From an uncultured Prevotella sp. (GTDB lineage Bacteria > Bacteroidota > Bacteroidia > Bacteroidales > Bacteroidaceae), in contig CAJOEC010000001.1 in assembly GCA_905233425.1 (NCBI GenBank), positions 62,001 to 126,000 on the forward strand: a stretch of DNA of 64,000 bases. The letters are read 5' to 3'. Of the stretch, positions 23,973-32,236 are shown piece after piece; the stretch's first letter is position 1; every line of letters begins with the position of its first letter. The notes under the pieces are model-generated. The model saw only the letters and a program-made list of their open reading frames with translations. It ran no database searches and was not told the DNA's origin. The translations under genes were made by a program, and so were the position numbers.

Positions 23973-25115
23973 TCACAGACTCTCAAAGAGCGAGCGCCAA
24001 CGGCCCATAATCGTATCGGTATCGAAAATTCTGGCACGCTCCACGGCGGCCTGTGCATATCGGCGCCGCAGTTCGTCGTCGCCCATCAGTCGGCCCATCT
24101 TCGCGGCCAAGTCGGCGGGGTCGCCATCCTTGGCCAGCAGCCCACAGATGCCGTCGCCCATCACGTCGGAAGGGCCGTAGGGGCAGTCGAACGACACGCA
24201 CGGCACACCATGACGCATGGCTTCGAGCAGAACGAGCGAGAAGCCCTCGAAGCGCGACGACAACACGAACAGCGAGCTGGCGGCATACTCGCGGCCTATC
24301 TGCGAGGTGAAAGGCGAGATAGCCACATTCGTAAGCCCGGCCTTCGCAATGCGCCCCCGAAGCTCGTCCTCAAGCATCCCTGAGCCGATGATGTCGAGCC
24401 GCCATCCGGGATGCTCCTTGCTGGCCACGGCCCAAGCATCGATCAGCAGGTCGAAGCCTTTCTGCCACTCCAACCGTCCCACGGCCAGCACACGCTTCTC
24501 CGCGCCTGTGCTCATGGCCTTGACGGGCATGACCGAGAAATTGGGGATCACCTCCACGCGCCTCGCTCCGGCCCACTCGCGGGCATCGCCTTTGGTGAGC
24601 GTCACCACCACGTCGGCCTGTCGCTCCACCTGCCGGAAATAGTGACGGCGGTACCATTTCATGTATGTCTCGGAGAGGAACGAGCGGCTCAGACCCTGCC
24701 GTTGCAAGGTGAACTGGCGTGCGTCGTGCGACTCGATGATTTTCTTTGCCCTGCAGCGTATGCCGCAAACCACGTCGGCCGAGAAATAGCCCATGCCGAT
24801 GAGGATGTCGGGGTCGGCAGCCGCAACGGCTGCCGTGAGTTCGTTTACCAGCCGGCGGCGCAACTGCGACTTCACCAAGAGACGCTTCGGGTAGCCCACG
24901 CGATACTGCGAATAGTAGGGAATGGACAGACACACCTGCCTGACATTGGGAGACAGTTCGTAGGCGTTTGGCATGGTCTTCAGATCCTGGTAGCACGTCA
25001 CCACCGTCACGTCGTAGCCGAACCGCCCGGCCAGATAGTTCATCTTTTCCGTCACGATGCGCTCGGCTCCGCCCTTGCTGGCCAGCGAGTCTATTACATA
25101 AAGTACCTTCATCAT
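23973..25115 (-). CDS. Glycosyltransferase family 4
   Basis: 380 residues with a GT-B fold. The N-terminal domain begins VLYVIDSLASKGGAERIV; the C-terminal domain has VGRLEWQKGFDLLIDAW, and the nucleotide-sugar site SRFEGFSLVLLEAMRHGVP (E-x7-E). It retains the anomeric configuration and transfers a sugar to an unknown acceptor, probably in surface glycan synthesis. The start overlaps the stop of the beta-helix gene (ATGA), so translation is coupled. Confidence 0.92.
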   Translation of the reverse strand: MMKVLYVIDSLASKGGAERIVTEKMNYLAGRFGYDVTVVTCYQDLKTMPNAYELSPNVRQVCLSIPYYSQYRVGYPKRLLVKSQLRRRLVNELTAAVAAADPDILIGMGYFSADVVCGIRCRAKKIIESHDARQFTLQRQGLSRSFLSETYMKWYRRHYFRQVERQADVVVTLTKGDAREWAGARRVEVIPNFSVMPVKAMSTGAEKRVLAVGRLEWQKGFDLLIDAWAVASKEHPGWRLDIIGSGMLEDELRGRIAKAGLTNVAISPFTSQIGREYAASSLFVLSSRFEGFSLVLLEAMRHGVPCVSFDCPYGPSDVMGDGICGLLAKDGDPADLAAKMGRLMGDDELRRRYAQAAVERARIFDTDTIMGRWRSLFESL

Positions 25116-26791
25116 TGAGTGCTGTTGTTGAACGTTATGCTTGGCCCCGGCTGGTTGTCACCTATCTCCTCGCGGGTAATGGGCCGTCCGTCGGTAGTGT
25201 TTCCGCTGATGGCAAAGCCGTCGGTGCGGGCGTCGAGGTAGATGCGGAATGCGCGGTCGTTGGTGGCGTAAGGCGCAACGGCGGGCGGACCGATCTCGTT
25301 GTCGCGTATGGTCGAGCCGGGCTGGTTGCTCAAGGTGTAGATGCCTCCGGCATCATAAAGCTGGCGTGCATAGTCGCTCACATTATTATTATATATAAGG
25401 TTCTGCTCCATTCCCGTGTCCTTTGCTGTCCACCCCCACCCCACGCAGATGCCGCTGTAAGGTGTATCGCTGACAATGTTGTCGCAAATAGTGGCGTGGC
25501 TGACATAGCCGCAGGCGATGGCCACGGCCCCCCAGTCCTCTGTGCCCACACGGCTGATGGTGTTGCCGCTGATGGTGAGGTGGCTGCATCGCTGGGTCAG
25601 GTCGGAATATGGCCGGTGCACCTCTCGTGGACTCTCGGCAAACGAACCCGCCATGATGGCCGTGCCGCCGATGTCGTCGAAGCGGCAGCGGTCGACGGTG
25701 CAGCTGTCGGTGGCGTCGGCGAAGTCGATGGCCGTCGCCCCTAACCGTCGGAACGTGCAGCCGGTGAACGCCACGTTGCAGCTTTGGCTGATGTTCACAG
25801 CGGCCACAGGACGCTCTATCCATGCCTGGTTCTCAAGTGTCGCGTCCCATGGCAGTCCCTCGTGGTCTTTCAGCTTGTAGGCGTCGATGAGGGGCATCCC
25901 TCCCTGCAGCGTCACGTGACCAAGGTTCAGCGGACGGTTCCAACAGGTGTTCTCGAAGGTGATATTCTCCAATCGCACATGTTCCACGCGATGCCCGTCA
26001 ACGCCTCCGATGACCACCAGCCGCTCCACGCCCTCGCGCTGCTCGGTGGTGCGCAGCAGGAATGAGCTGTTGCCCTTCTCGCCGCCGATGACAGGCTGTG
26101 GCCAGGGGTGGTCGAACTCCAGTCGGCTCTCGGGTTCCATGAATGTGAGCGTCGTCTTTCCGCCGTTCACGGTCATGCCCTTAACCCTCAGTATGGCTAT
26201 AGCCCACCGCTGGTGCACCACCATCTCAAGCCCGTAGGCGTCCATGCCCCATGGCAGCATCGTCGGCGAGGTGCCTTGCCTGGCGGGCTGGCCGTCCCGG
26301 CTGTGCGTGGCACGGTCTCCCCGGCTGCTCTGTTCCAGATGTGCCATGCTGAGGTCATACGTCCCGTCCTGCCACCCCGGCGGTGTGGCTATGGTCATGG
26401 TGCGGCTGTCGGCGTCGAAGTCCAGCAGCCGCTCCATTCCCTCGCGTGGCCACAGCTGCAGATGGCGCTGTCGCATGTTGCCGCAGACCACCGCCCCCTC
26501 CTCGCCGCGTATGACGGTGGGCGCGTCGGCTGTGCCGCTGTCCTCGGGCCTGATGAACAGCGGCTCGGCCATGTAGTAGCGTCCCGCCTTCATAGTGATG
26601 GTCACTCCGCCACGGCAGCGCTCGTCGCCCGTGCGCCGCCATTCGCGCACCTGGCGCACGGCTGAGTGCAGGCTGGCGGCATCGTCGACCACTATCTCGT
26701 AAGCGGGTGCCGCCTCGCAAGTCGTGGCTTGCAGCGCGGCACCCGGCAATAGCAACATCAGCGCGACAATAACTGCTGGTTTCTTTACCAT
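25112..26791 (-). CDS. Secreted right-handed parallel beta-helix protein
   Basis: 559 residues with a signal peptide (VIVALMLLLPGAALQA). The opening YEIVVDDAASLHSAVRQVREW and TIMKAGRYYMAE pattern, followed by many turns such as ITFENTCWNRPLNLG, VAFTGCTFRRLGATAIDF and LTISGNTISRVG, is the pectate-lyase-like beta-helix found in polysaccharide lyases and GH28/GH110-type enzymes. No catalytic triad can be assigned. It is predicted to act on an extracellular glycan. It overlaps the GT4 start by four bases and lies 4 bases after the DUF4332 gene. Confidence 0.75.
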   Translation of the reverse strand: MVKKPAVIVALMLLLPGAALQATTCEAAPAYEIVVDDAASLHSAVRQVREWRRTGDERCRGGVTITMKAGRYYMAEPLFIRPEDSGTADAPTVIRGEEGAVVCGNMRQRHLQLWPREGMERLLDFDADSRTMTIATPPGWQDGTYDLSMAHLEQSSRGDRATHSRDGQPARQGTSPTMLPWGMDAYGLEMVVHQRWAIAILRVKGMTVNGGKTTLTFMEPESRLEFDHPWPQPVIGGEKGNSSFLLRTTEQREGVERLVVIGGVDGHRVEHVRLENITFENTCWNRPLNLGHVTLQGGMPLIDAYKLKDHEGLPWDATLENQAWIERPVAAVNISQSCNVAFTGCTFRRLGATAIDFADATDSCTVDRCRFDDIGGTAIMAGSFAESPREVHRPYSDLTQRCSHLTISGNTISRVGTEDWGAVAIACGYVSHATICDNIVSDTPYSGICVGWGWTAKDTGMEQNLIYNNNVSDYARQLYDAGGIYTLSNQPGSTIRDNEIGPPAVAPYATNDRAFRIYLDARTDGFAISGNTTDGRPITREEIGDNQPGPSITFNNSTQ

Positions 26792-26795
26792 GGTC

Positions 26796-27203
26796 TTAGT
26801 ATGTCACGCGGGGTTCCAGCTCCTTGGCCTGGTCAATCATCTTCTGCAGTTCGGCCACCACAGGCACACGGCCGCAGATGTGGCGCTCCTCGTTCAGCTC
26901 GGCCAGTTTCGGCTGGAGGTTCTCTGCCACACGGTGGCGGAACTCTTTCACGGTGTCCACGCCGCCGGCCTCGAGCAGTTCGGCAAACTGCGGTCCCACA
27001 CCGTTGATGCGGAACAGGTCGGCATGGTTCGTCCAGCGCAGTATGAGCTTCTCGCTAATGCCTGTGGCCTCGGCCAGCTCCTTGCGGCCCTTGGGGGCAG
27101 CGCACTTGTCGAGCAGTTCGCTAACCTTGTTTATTCCTGCTGCAAGCAGCTTCTCGGCGTAGACCTCGCCTACTCCCTCAATGTCGATAATCTTGTAGTC
27201 CAT
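26796..27203 (-). CDS. DUF4332 helix-hairpin-helix protein
   Basis: 135 residues with two helix-hairpin-helix turns: IEGVGEVYAEKLLAAGI and INGVGPQFAELLEAGGV. This is the DUF4332 layout. Such motifs bind DNA backbone non-specifically, but the role of this family is unknown. It is the first gene of a leftward unit and has a -7 box TAAATTTG (27269-27262). Confidence 0.85.
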   Translation of the reverse strand: MDYKIIDIEGVGEVYAEKLLAAGINKVSELLDKCAAPKGRKELAEATGISEKLILRWTNHADLFRINGVGPQFAELLEAGGVDTVKEFRHRVAENLQPKLAELNEERHICGRVPVVAELQKMIDQAKELEPRVTY

Positions 27204-27345
27204 AGTAGTTTGTTTTTTAGGGTTAAGTTATTAATAATAGGAATATGTACTAATCTACCCGCAAATTTAGCCCTTTTTCTCCACAACGGCACACAACGAG
27301 CCAGTTATTTGTGATAATTTAACGTATTCCCCGAAAGGCCTTCGA

Positions 27346-27406
27346 GTTCGCGCCGGGCGAACTCAGAGTTCGCACGGCGCGAACTGACAGTTCGCCCGGC
27401 GCGAAC
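27346..27406. repeat. Array of three 17-bp palindromes, exact 22-bp period
   Basis: GTTCGCGCCGGGCGAAC (27346), GTTCGCACGGCGCGAAC (27368) and GTTCGCCCGGCGCGAAC (27390), with 5-base spacers (TCAGA, TGACA). The same array with a fourth unit is at 38937-39019. Confidence 0.9.
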
Positions 27407-27426
27407 TCTTAGAGCCTCCGAAGCCC

Positions 27427-27485
27427 GGATCATGGGGACAGGAACATTGCCCCAAGTCTGGGTCAAGTGCCTGTCCCCATGACCC
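27427..27485. repeat. 59-bp near-perfect palindrome, copy 1
   Basis: Outer arms TCATGGGGACAGG and CCTGTCCCCATGA enclose GCCCCAAGTCTGGGTC. The second copy (36593-36651) pairs better. It resembles REP elements mobilised by REP-associated tyrosine transposases, an inference only. Confidence 0.8.
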
Positions 27486-27545
27486 GGCAATCCTTAGCTT
27501 TTAACCATTTTTACGGGTTGTGAGGCAGAAAAAGGACGGAAAAGT

Positions 27546-27577
27546 TTGGAGGTGTGACAAAAAACAGCTACTTTTGC
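27546..27577 (+). promoter_or_regulatory. Promoter of the BNR-repeat gene
   Basis: TTTG (27546-27549), 20-bp spacer, TACTTTTG (27570-27577), start codon 19 bases further. Confidence 0.8.
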
Positions 27578-27595
27578 ACAGTAATCTATCGAGAT

Positions 27596-29278
27596 ATGAC
27601 AAGAATGAAGAACATACTCCTTTTTCTGTCTTTTCTTCTGGGCGTGCACGTGACCCACGCCCAGAACGGACAGGTGGCCACAGAGGGCGCCTGGTGCTGG
27701 TTTGCCGACCCACGGGCACTTCACTATGAGAATGACGGGGGCAGCATAAACGCCACGTACATTGGATATATCGACGTGCATGGCAACGTGAAGGCCACGC
27801 AATACGACTGGCTGACGAAGCGGAAGACCGACGTGCTGGTGCGCTCGTTCTTCCAGCCCGACGACCACAACAACCCGACGTTCCTGGTGCTCCCCGACGA
27901 GCGCGTGATGATATTCTACACACGCCACACCGACGAACCGTGCATCTGGTACCGCATATCTGTCAAGCCGGGCGACATTACCGCATTGGGCGAGGAGAAA
28001 CGGATAGCCACGGCGAATAACACCACATACCCCTCGCCGTTCATACTCAGCGACGACCCGCAGCACATCTACCTGTGCTGGCGCGGGATAAACTGGCACC
28101 CGACAATAGCCCGCCTTACCATGCCCGACACCAACGACGACTGCCAGATAGACTACGGCCCGTACCAGATGGTGCAGTCGACAGGGGCACGGCCTTACGC
28201 CAAGTATGCCAGCAATGGCAAGGACAGGATTTACATGGCCTACACGACTGGGCACCCCGACAACGAACAGCCCAACTGGCTATACTTCAACGTGATAGAC
28301 ATAAACAGCGGGAACGGGCCTCTGCTACGCGACCTCAACGGCCGACAGCTGTGCGTCATCGGCGACGGGCCGTTCCGAGTGAGCAAGACCGAGGAATATG
28401 CCGCCGAACATCCCGCCACAATCATCGACCGCACGCCACAAGTGCGCAACTGGGTGTGGCAGATAGATGTTTCAGCCGGGCATCCCGTGGTGGCATACAC
28501 GCATATCGACGACGCGAAAACCTCGCACGAATACTGGTACGCACGTTGGACGGGCGCGACATGGGAGAAGACTTTCATATCACCCGCCGGACACGCCTTC
28601 CACCAAAACTGGGACAAAACTGAGCGTTGCTACAGCGGCGGCATGGCCATCGACCCTGCCGACACGCATCAGTTGTACCTCTCTATTCCCACGAAGGACG
28701 GAGCCTTTGACCGCGACGGCACTTACGAGATATGGCGCTACACCCTCGCCGACAACGGTACTGTCAGCAGCATGGAGCAAGTGACTCACGGCTCGGCGAA
28801 AGGCAACGCCCGGCCTTACGTCGTCCCCGGCTCGGAAAAGTCGGACATACGACTACTGTGGATGCAGGGCGACTACTTCTACTGGATGGTGAACAAATGG
28901 TATCCACAGGGCTATCCCACCGCCATCATGAGCGACCACGACTGGAAGGGGACGACATTGGCTGAGGCCTCGACAAGCCTCTACCAAGGGGAAGCGCAGA
29001 AAGCATTCACCATCACCCTGCCCGACGGCCAAAGCCTCCACTACAGCGTCAACCCCAACGACCTGCGCCCCGAAATCAATATCGGCAGCAAGACGTATCG
29101 TTTCCAGAACCGTATGCTGACAAGCGACAACTGGGCGCTACACAGCACGGGAACCAACGGCGACAGCCATCCCACGGAGCCGACAGCGGCCAGCCTGAAG
29201 CTGACATACGACGGAAAGCGGATCATCGTCTTCCGCGACGGGTTCGTTGACCAGGTCGTAGAAATGGAAAGTGAATAG
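27596..29278 (+). CDS. Secreted BNR-4 repeat protein (possible glycan lyase/hydrolase)
   Basis: 560 residues from ATG 27596 (or 557 from 27605); the track ORF start lies within the promoter. A signal peptide (ILLFLSFLLGVHVTHAQ) is followed by GAWCWFADPRALHYEN and YIGYIDVHGNVKATQYDW, as in BNR-4 family proteins with a seven-bladed propeller. Later HNNPTFLVLPDERVMIFYTRH and SGGMAIDPADTHQLYLSIP fit propeller blades. Members include polysaccharide lyases of the PL24/ulvan type and uncharacterised PUL proteins. The substrate is not deducible here. It is a single gene followed closely by murF-alr. Confidence 0.75.
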   Translation: MTRMKNILLFLSFLLGVHVTHAQNGQVATEGAWCWFADPRALHYENDGGSINATYIGYIDVHGNVKATQYDWLTKRKTDVLVRSFFQPDDHNNPTFLVLPDERVMIFYTRHTDEPCIWYRISVKPGDITALGEEKRIATANNTTYPSPFILSDDPQHIYLCWRGINWHPTIARLTMPDTNDDCQIDYGPYQMVQSTGARPYAKYASNGKDRIYMAYTTGHPDNEQPNWLYFNVIDINSGNGPLLRDLNGRQLCVIGDGPFRVSKTEEYAAEHPATIIDRTPQVRNWVWQIDVSAGHPVVAYTHIDDAKTSHEYWYARWTGATWEKTFISPAGHAFHQNWDKTERCYSGGMAIDPADTHQLYLSIPTKDGAFDRDGTYEIWRYTLADNGTVSSMEQVTHGSAKGNARPYVVPGSEKSDIRLLWMQGDYFYWMVNKWYPQGYPTAIMSDHDWKGTTLAEASTSLYQGEAQKAFTITLPDGQSLHYSVNPNDLRPEINIGSKTYRFQNRMLTSDNWALHSTGTNGDSHPTEPTAASLKLTYDGKRIIVFRDGFVDQVVEMESE

Positions 29279-29322
29279 TGGTGACAAATCGTAAATCGTA
29301 AATTCGTAAATCGTAAATAGCA

Positions 29323-32157
29323 ATGGTTTATTCAATAGAAAAAGTGGCGACGTTGATAGGCGCCCGCCGCTATGGCAACAGCGACACCACCGTGGGATGG
29401 CTTCTCACCGACAGCCGCTCACTGTGTTTCCCCGAACAGACACTCTTCTTCGCACTCCGCACCAAGCGCAACGACGGCCACCGCTACATCGACGAGCTGT
29501 ACCGCCGTGGTGTGCGCTCATTCGTGGTTGAGGTGGTGCCCGACAACTATCCGAGTGTCTACCCGCAAGCCAATTTCCTGCGCGTGCCCTCATCGATAGC
29601 CGCGCTGCAGCGTCTGGCCGAGCGCCACCGCGACGAGTTCGACATCCCCGTTGTGGGCATCACCGGCTCCAACGGCAAGACGTGGGTGAAAGAATGGCTC
29701 TACCAGATTCTTTCGGGCGTAAACACCCAGCACTCAACACTCAACCCTCAACCCTCAACACTCAACACTCAACCCTCAACCCTCAATGTCACCCGCTCGC
29801 CACGGTCGTACAACTCGCAGATTGGCGTGCCCCTGTCCGTGTGGCTCCTCAACGAGCAGACGCAGGTGGCGCTTTTCGAGGCCGGCATCAGCGAGCCTGG
29901 CGAAATGCTTCCACTTAGCGACATCATTCAGCCTACCATCGGCGTGTTCACATCGTTGGGGACGGCACATCAGGAGAATTTCCGCACTATGGAGGAGAAA
30001 TGCCTTGAGAAGATGCAGCTCTTCCACGGCACCAAGGCCATTGTCTATCCCACCGACGACGACACCGTCTCTCGCTGCATACGCCGCAGCGGATACCAGG
30101 GAGAGCGAATAGGATGGAGCCGATACGACAGCAAAGCCCCGTTCTTCGTGGAAAGCATCTCAACCCCCACCCCCTCAACACTCAACACTCAAATCACATA
30201 TATATATAAAGGAACGCGAGGGACCTACTCCATCCCCTTCGACGACGAGGCTTCCATAGAGAACAGCATCACCTGTGCCGCCACGGCCCTCATTCTCGGC
30301 ATCGACGCGCAACAGCTCGCAGCTGCCATGGAGGCCCTGGAGCCGATAGCCATGCGCTTGGAGGTGAAGCAAGGGCAGCGGGGGCTGACACTCATCAACG
30401 ACTCGTACAACAACGACCTGCAGTCGCTCGACATCGCCCTTGACATCATGGCACGAAGGGGGGGCAAAAAGACTCTGATCCTCAGCGACATCTACCAGAG
30501 CGGGGAACAGCCGCAGGAACTCTACCGGCAGGTGGCCGACCTCGTGGCAAAGCGTGGAGTGGAAAAGCTCATCGGCATAGGCCCGGAAATATCGGCACAT
30601 GCCGACATCTTCAACTCACAACTCTCAACGCTCAACTCTCAACACTCAACTCTCAACACTCAACACTCAACTCTCAACACTCAACTCTCAACGCTCAACA
30701 CTCAACTCACATGGTTCTTCCCCAATGTGACGCTGTTCATGCAGAGCGACATATTCCACCAGCTGCGCGACGAGGTGGTGCTGCTCAAGGGAGCACGCCG
30801 CTTCGGCTTCGAGCGCATCTGCGAGGAGCTGGAGCAGAAAGTCCATGAGACAATCCTCGAGGTCGACCTCAACGCTGTGGTCGCCAACCTGAACCACTAC
30901 CGCTCGCTGCTGCGACCAGAGACGAAGATGGTGTGCATGATAAAGGCCGACGCCTACGGTGCCGGAGCCATCGAGATAGCCAAGACTCTGCAGGAGCACC
31001 GCGTGGACTACCTTGCCGTGGCCGTCGCCGACGAGGGCGTGGAGCTGCGCAAGGCAGGCATCACGCAGAACATCATCGTCATGAACCCCGAAATGTCGTC
31101 GTTCAAGACGCTCTTCGACTACGGTCTGGAACCGGAGGTCTACAGTTTCCGACTGATGGACGCTCTCATAAAGGCAGCACGCTCGCAGGGCATCACCGGC
31201 TGGCCTGTGCACATCAAGCTCGACACCGGGATGCACAGACTGGGGTTCAATGTTCAGAGTTCAGAGTTTAGCGACAATCCTTCAGCAAACAATAGTCACT
31301 CAACCCTCAACCCTGAACTCTCAACACTCAACCCTGAACTCTCAACACTCAACCCTGAACTCTCAACACTCAACCCTGAACTCTCAACCCTCAACCCTGA
31401 ACTCTCAACCCTCATCTCCCGTCTCACCCACCAGCAGGCCATCATCCCGCGCTCGGTGTTCACCCATTTCGTGGGCAGCGACAGCACCGACTTCGACGCT
31501 TTCTCAGCCCGCCAGTTCCAGCTCTTCGACGAGGCCAGCCGAAAGCTGCAGGCCGCCTTCAGCCACAAAATCCTGCGCCACATCGACAACTCCGCCGGCA
31601 TAGAGCACTTCCCCGAGCGACAGCTCGACATGTGCCGATTAGGCATCGGCCTCTACGGCATTCCCGCTTCATCCCCCAACGCCGCCACCCCCGTAGGGAC
31701 GCGACGTGTCGCGTCCGCCACCGCCACCGTGCCCAGCGCGTTAGCGTCGGGTCGTTCCAGCCTCCTCACCCCCGTCTCTTCCCTTTTCACCACCATCCTC
31801 CAGCTCCGCCATGTCCCCAAGGAGGACACCGTTGGCTACAGCAGGAAGGGCACCCTTACCCGCGACAGCATCATCGCCGCCATCCCCATAGGCTATGCCG
31901 ACGGCCTGGACCGCCGGTTGGGCAACCGCAAGGGCTACTGCTTGGTGAACGGCCAGCGGGCGGAGTACGTAGGCAACATTTGCATGGACGTGGCTCTCGT
32001 AGACGTCACCGACATCCCGTGCCAGGAAGGCGACCGCGTGGAGATCTTCGGCCGCAACCTGCCCGTCACCGTCCTCAGCGATGCCATGCAGACCATCCCC
32101 TACGAGGTGCTCACCTCCGTCTCCAACCGGGTGAAACGAATCTATTTCCAAGACTAA
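29323..32157 (+). CDS. MurF-alanine racemase fusion with five repeat-encoded insertions
   Basis: 944 residues. The first half is MurF (UDP-MurNAc-tripeptide:D-Ala-D-Ala ligase): GITGSNGKT (112-120), SYNSQIGVPLSVW, NDSYNNDLQS. The second half is alanine racemase: PLP lysine in MIKADAYGAG (Lys541), KLDTGMHRLGF, and DNSAGIEHFP. The fused form is normal for Bacteroidetes, but usual length is near 820. The excess is five low-complexity segments at about 134-155, 281-290, 431-462, 645-698 and 785-818, coded by CTCAACA tracts or, in the last, by palindromic elements. All sit between conserved blocks, apparently in loops. Both active sites remain intact. It is expected to be essential for peptidoglycan. 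Confidence 0.93.
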   Translation: MVYSIEKVATLIGARRYGNSDTTVGWLLTDSRSLCFPEQTLFFALRTKRNDGHRYIDELYRRGVRSFVVEVVPDNYPSVYPQANFLRVPSSIAALQRLAERHRDEFDIPVVGITGSNGKTWVKEWLYQILSGVNTQHSTLNPQPSTLNTQPSTLNVTRSPRSYNSQIGVPLSVWLLNEQTQVALFEAGISEPGEMLPLSDIIQPTIGVFTSLGTAHQENFRTMEEKCLEKMQLFHGTKAIVYPTDDDTVSRCIRRSGYQGERIGWSRYDSKAPFFVESISTPTPSTLNTQITYIYKGTRGTYSIPFDDEASIENSITCAATALILGIDAQQLAAAMEALEPIAMRLEVKQGQRGLTLINDSYNNDLQSLDIALDIMARRGGKKTLILSDIYQSGEQPQELYRQVADLVAKRGVEKLIGIGPEISAHADIFNSQLSTLNSQHSTLNTQHSTLNTQLSTLNTQLTWFFPNVTLFMQSDIFHQLRDEVVLLKGARRFGFERICEELEQKVHETILEVDLNAVVANLNHYRSLLRPETKMVCMIKADAYGAGAIEIAKTLQEHRVDYLAVAVADEGVELRKAGITQNIIVMNPEMSSFKTLFDYGLEPEVYSFRLMDALIKAARSQGITGWPVHIKLDTGMHRLGFNVQSSEFSDNPSANNSHSTLNPELSTLNPELSTLNPELSTLNPELSTLNPELSTLISRLTHQQAIIPRSVFTHFVGSDSTDFDAFSARQFQLFDEASRKLQAAFSHKILRHIDNSAGIEHFPERQLDMCRLGIGLYGIPASSPNAATPVGTRRVASATATVPSALASGRSSLLTPVSSLFTTILQLRHVPKEDTVGYSRKGTLTRDSIIAAIPIGYADGLDRRLGNRKGYCLVNGQRAEYVGNICMDVALVDVTDIPCQEGDRVEIFGRNLPVTVLSDAMQTIPYEVLTSVSNRVKRIYFQD
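29727..29788 (+). repeat. Heptamer tract in murF-alr, insert 1
   Basis: CTCAACA/CTCAACC units, coding NTQHSTLNPQPSTLN between the Walker A helix and the VTRSPRSYNSQ block of MurF. Confidence 0.85.
30160..30195 (+). repeat. Short heptamer tract in murF-alr, insert 2
   Basis: About three or four degenerate units, coding STPTPSTLNTQ in the middle of the MurF domain. Confidence 0.6.
30611..30709 (+). repeat. Heptamer tract in murF-alr, insert 3
   Basis: Roughly 14 CTCAACA/CTCAACT/CTCAACG units coding repeated STLNTQ, in the MurF C-terminal domain before TWFFPNVTLF. Confidence 0.9.
31297..31412 (+). repeat. 21-bp repeat in murF-alr, insert 4
   Basis: About five copies of a 21-bp unit (three heptamers: CTCAACA, CTCAACC, CTGAACT) coding NPELSTL repeats, in the racemase barrel just after GMHRLGFN. 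Confidence 0.9.
31693..31716. repeat. GTAGGGACGCGACGTGTCGCGTCC element inside murF-alr (insert 5)
   Basis: Coding VGTRRVAS after the GIGLYGI block of the racemase; same family as 19213 and 47079/47125. Confidence 0.85.
31729..31751. repeat. GTGCCC...GCGTTAGC...GGG element inside murF-alr
   Basis: GTGCCCAGCGCGTTAGCGTCGGG, coding VPSALASG. Other copies: 32201, 47870 and 48534. Confidence 0.8.
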
Positions 32158-32199
32158 CAACAACAGCCACCTATTTCCAAGACTAACAACAACAGCCAC
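32142..32199 (+). repeat. 29-bp perfect tandem duplication across the murF-alr stop
   Basis: The 29-mer starting CTATTTCCAAGACTAACAAC occurs at 32142-32170 and again at 32171-32199, so the last codons (YFQD-stop) are present twice. Confidence 0.95.
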
Positions 32200-32200
32200 C

Positions 32201-32223
32201 GTGCCCGGCGCGTTAGCGTCGGG
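32201..32223. repeat. GTGCCCGGCGCGTTAGCGTCGGG element between murF-alr and kdsA
   Basis: Directly follows the tandem duplication (AACAGCCACC) and ends 13 bases before the kdsA ATG. The track ORF's upstream GTG start lies inside this element and is spurious. Confidence 0.8.
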
Positions 32224-32236
32224 AGACCCCTACACT

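Larger units (their letters stand above)
27204..27595. other. Divergent intergenic region with two repeat families
   Basis: Between DUF4332 (left) and the BNR gene (right). Contents from left: minus -7 box at 27262-27269, three-unit GTTCGC palindrome array (27346-27406), a 59-bp palindrome (27427-27485), and the BNR promoter (27546-27577). No gene is present. Confidence 0.7.

Noticed and set aside
25381-25397. ATTATTATTATATATA-type AT stutters inside GC-rich genes (also near 38117 and 42594)
   Set aside because: They encode normal residues (IYNN, YYIYI) in conserved positions; most likely codon choice rather than an element.
30611-31412. Regular heptamer/21-bp tracts considered as CRISPR or minisatellite loci
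   Set aside because: There are no unique spacers, units are 7 bp and lie inside a reading frame; no cas genes are present.
32201-32236. GTG start giving KdsA a 12-residue extension
   Set aside because: The extension (PGALASGDP) is a translated repeat element; KdsA normally begins near MNYKLIAGPC.
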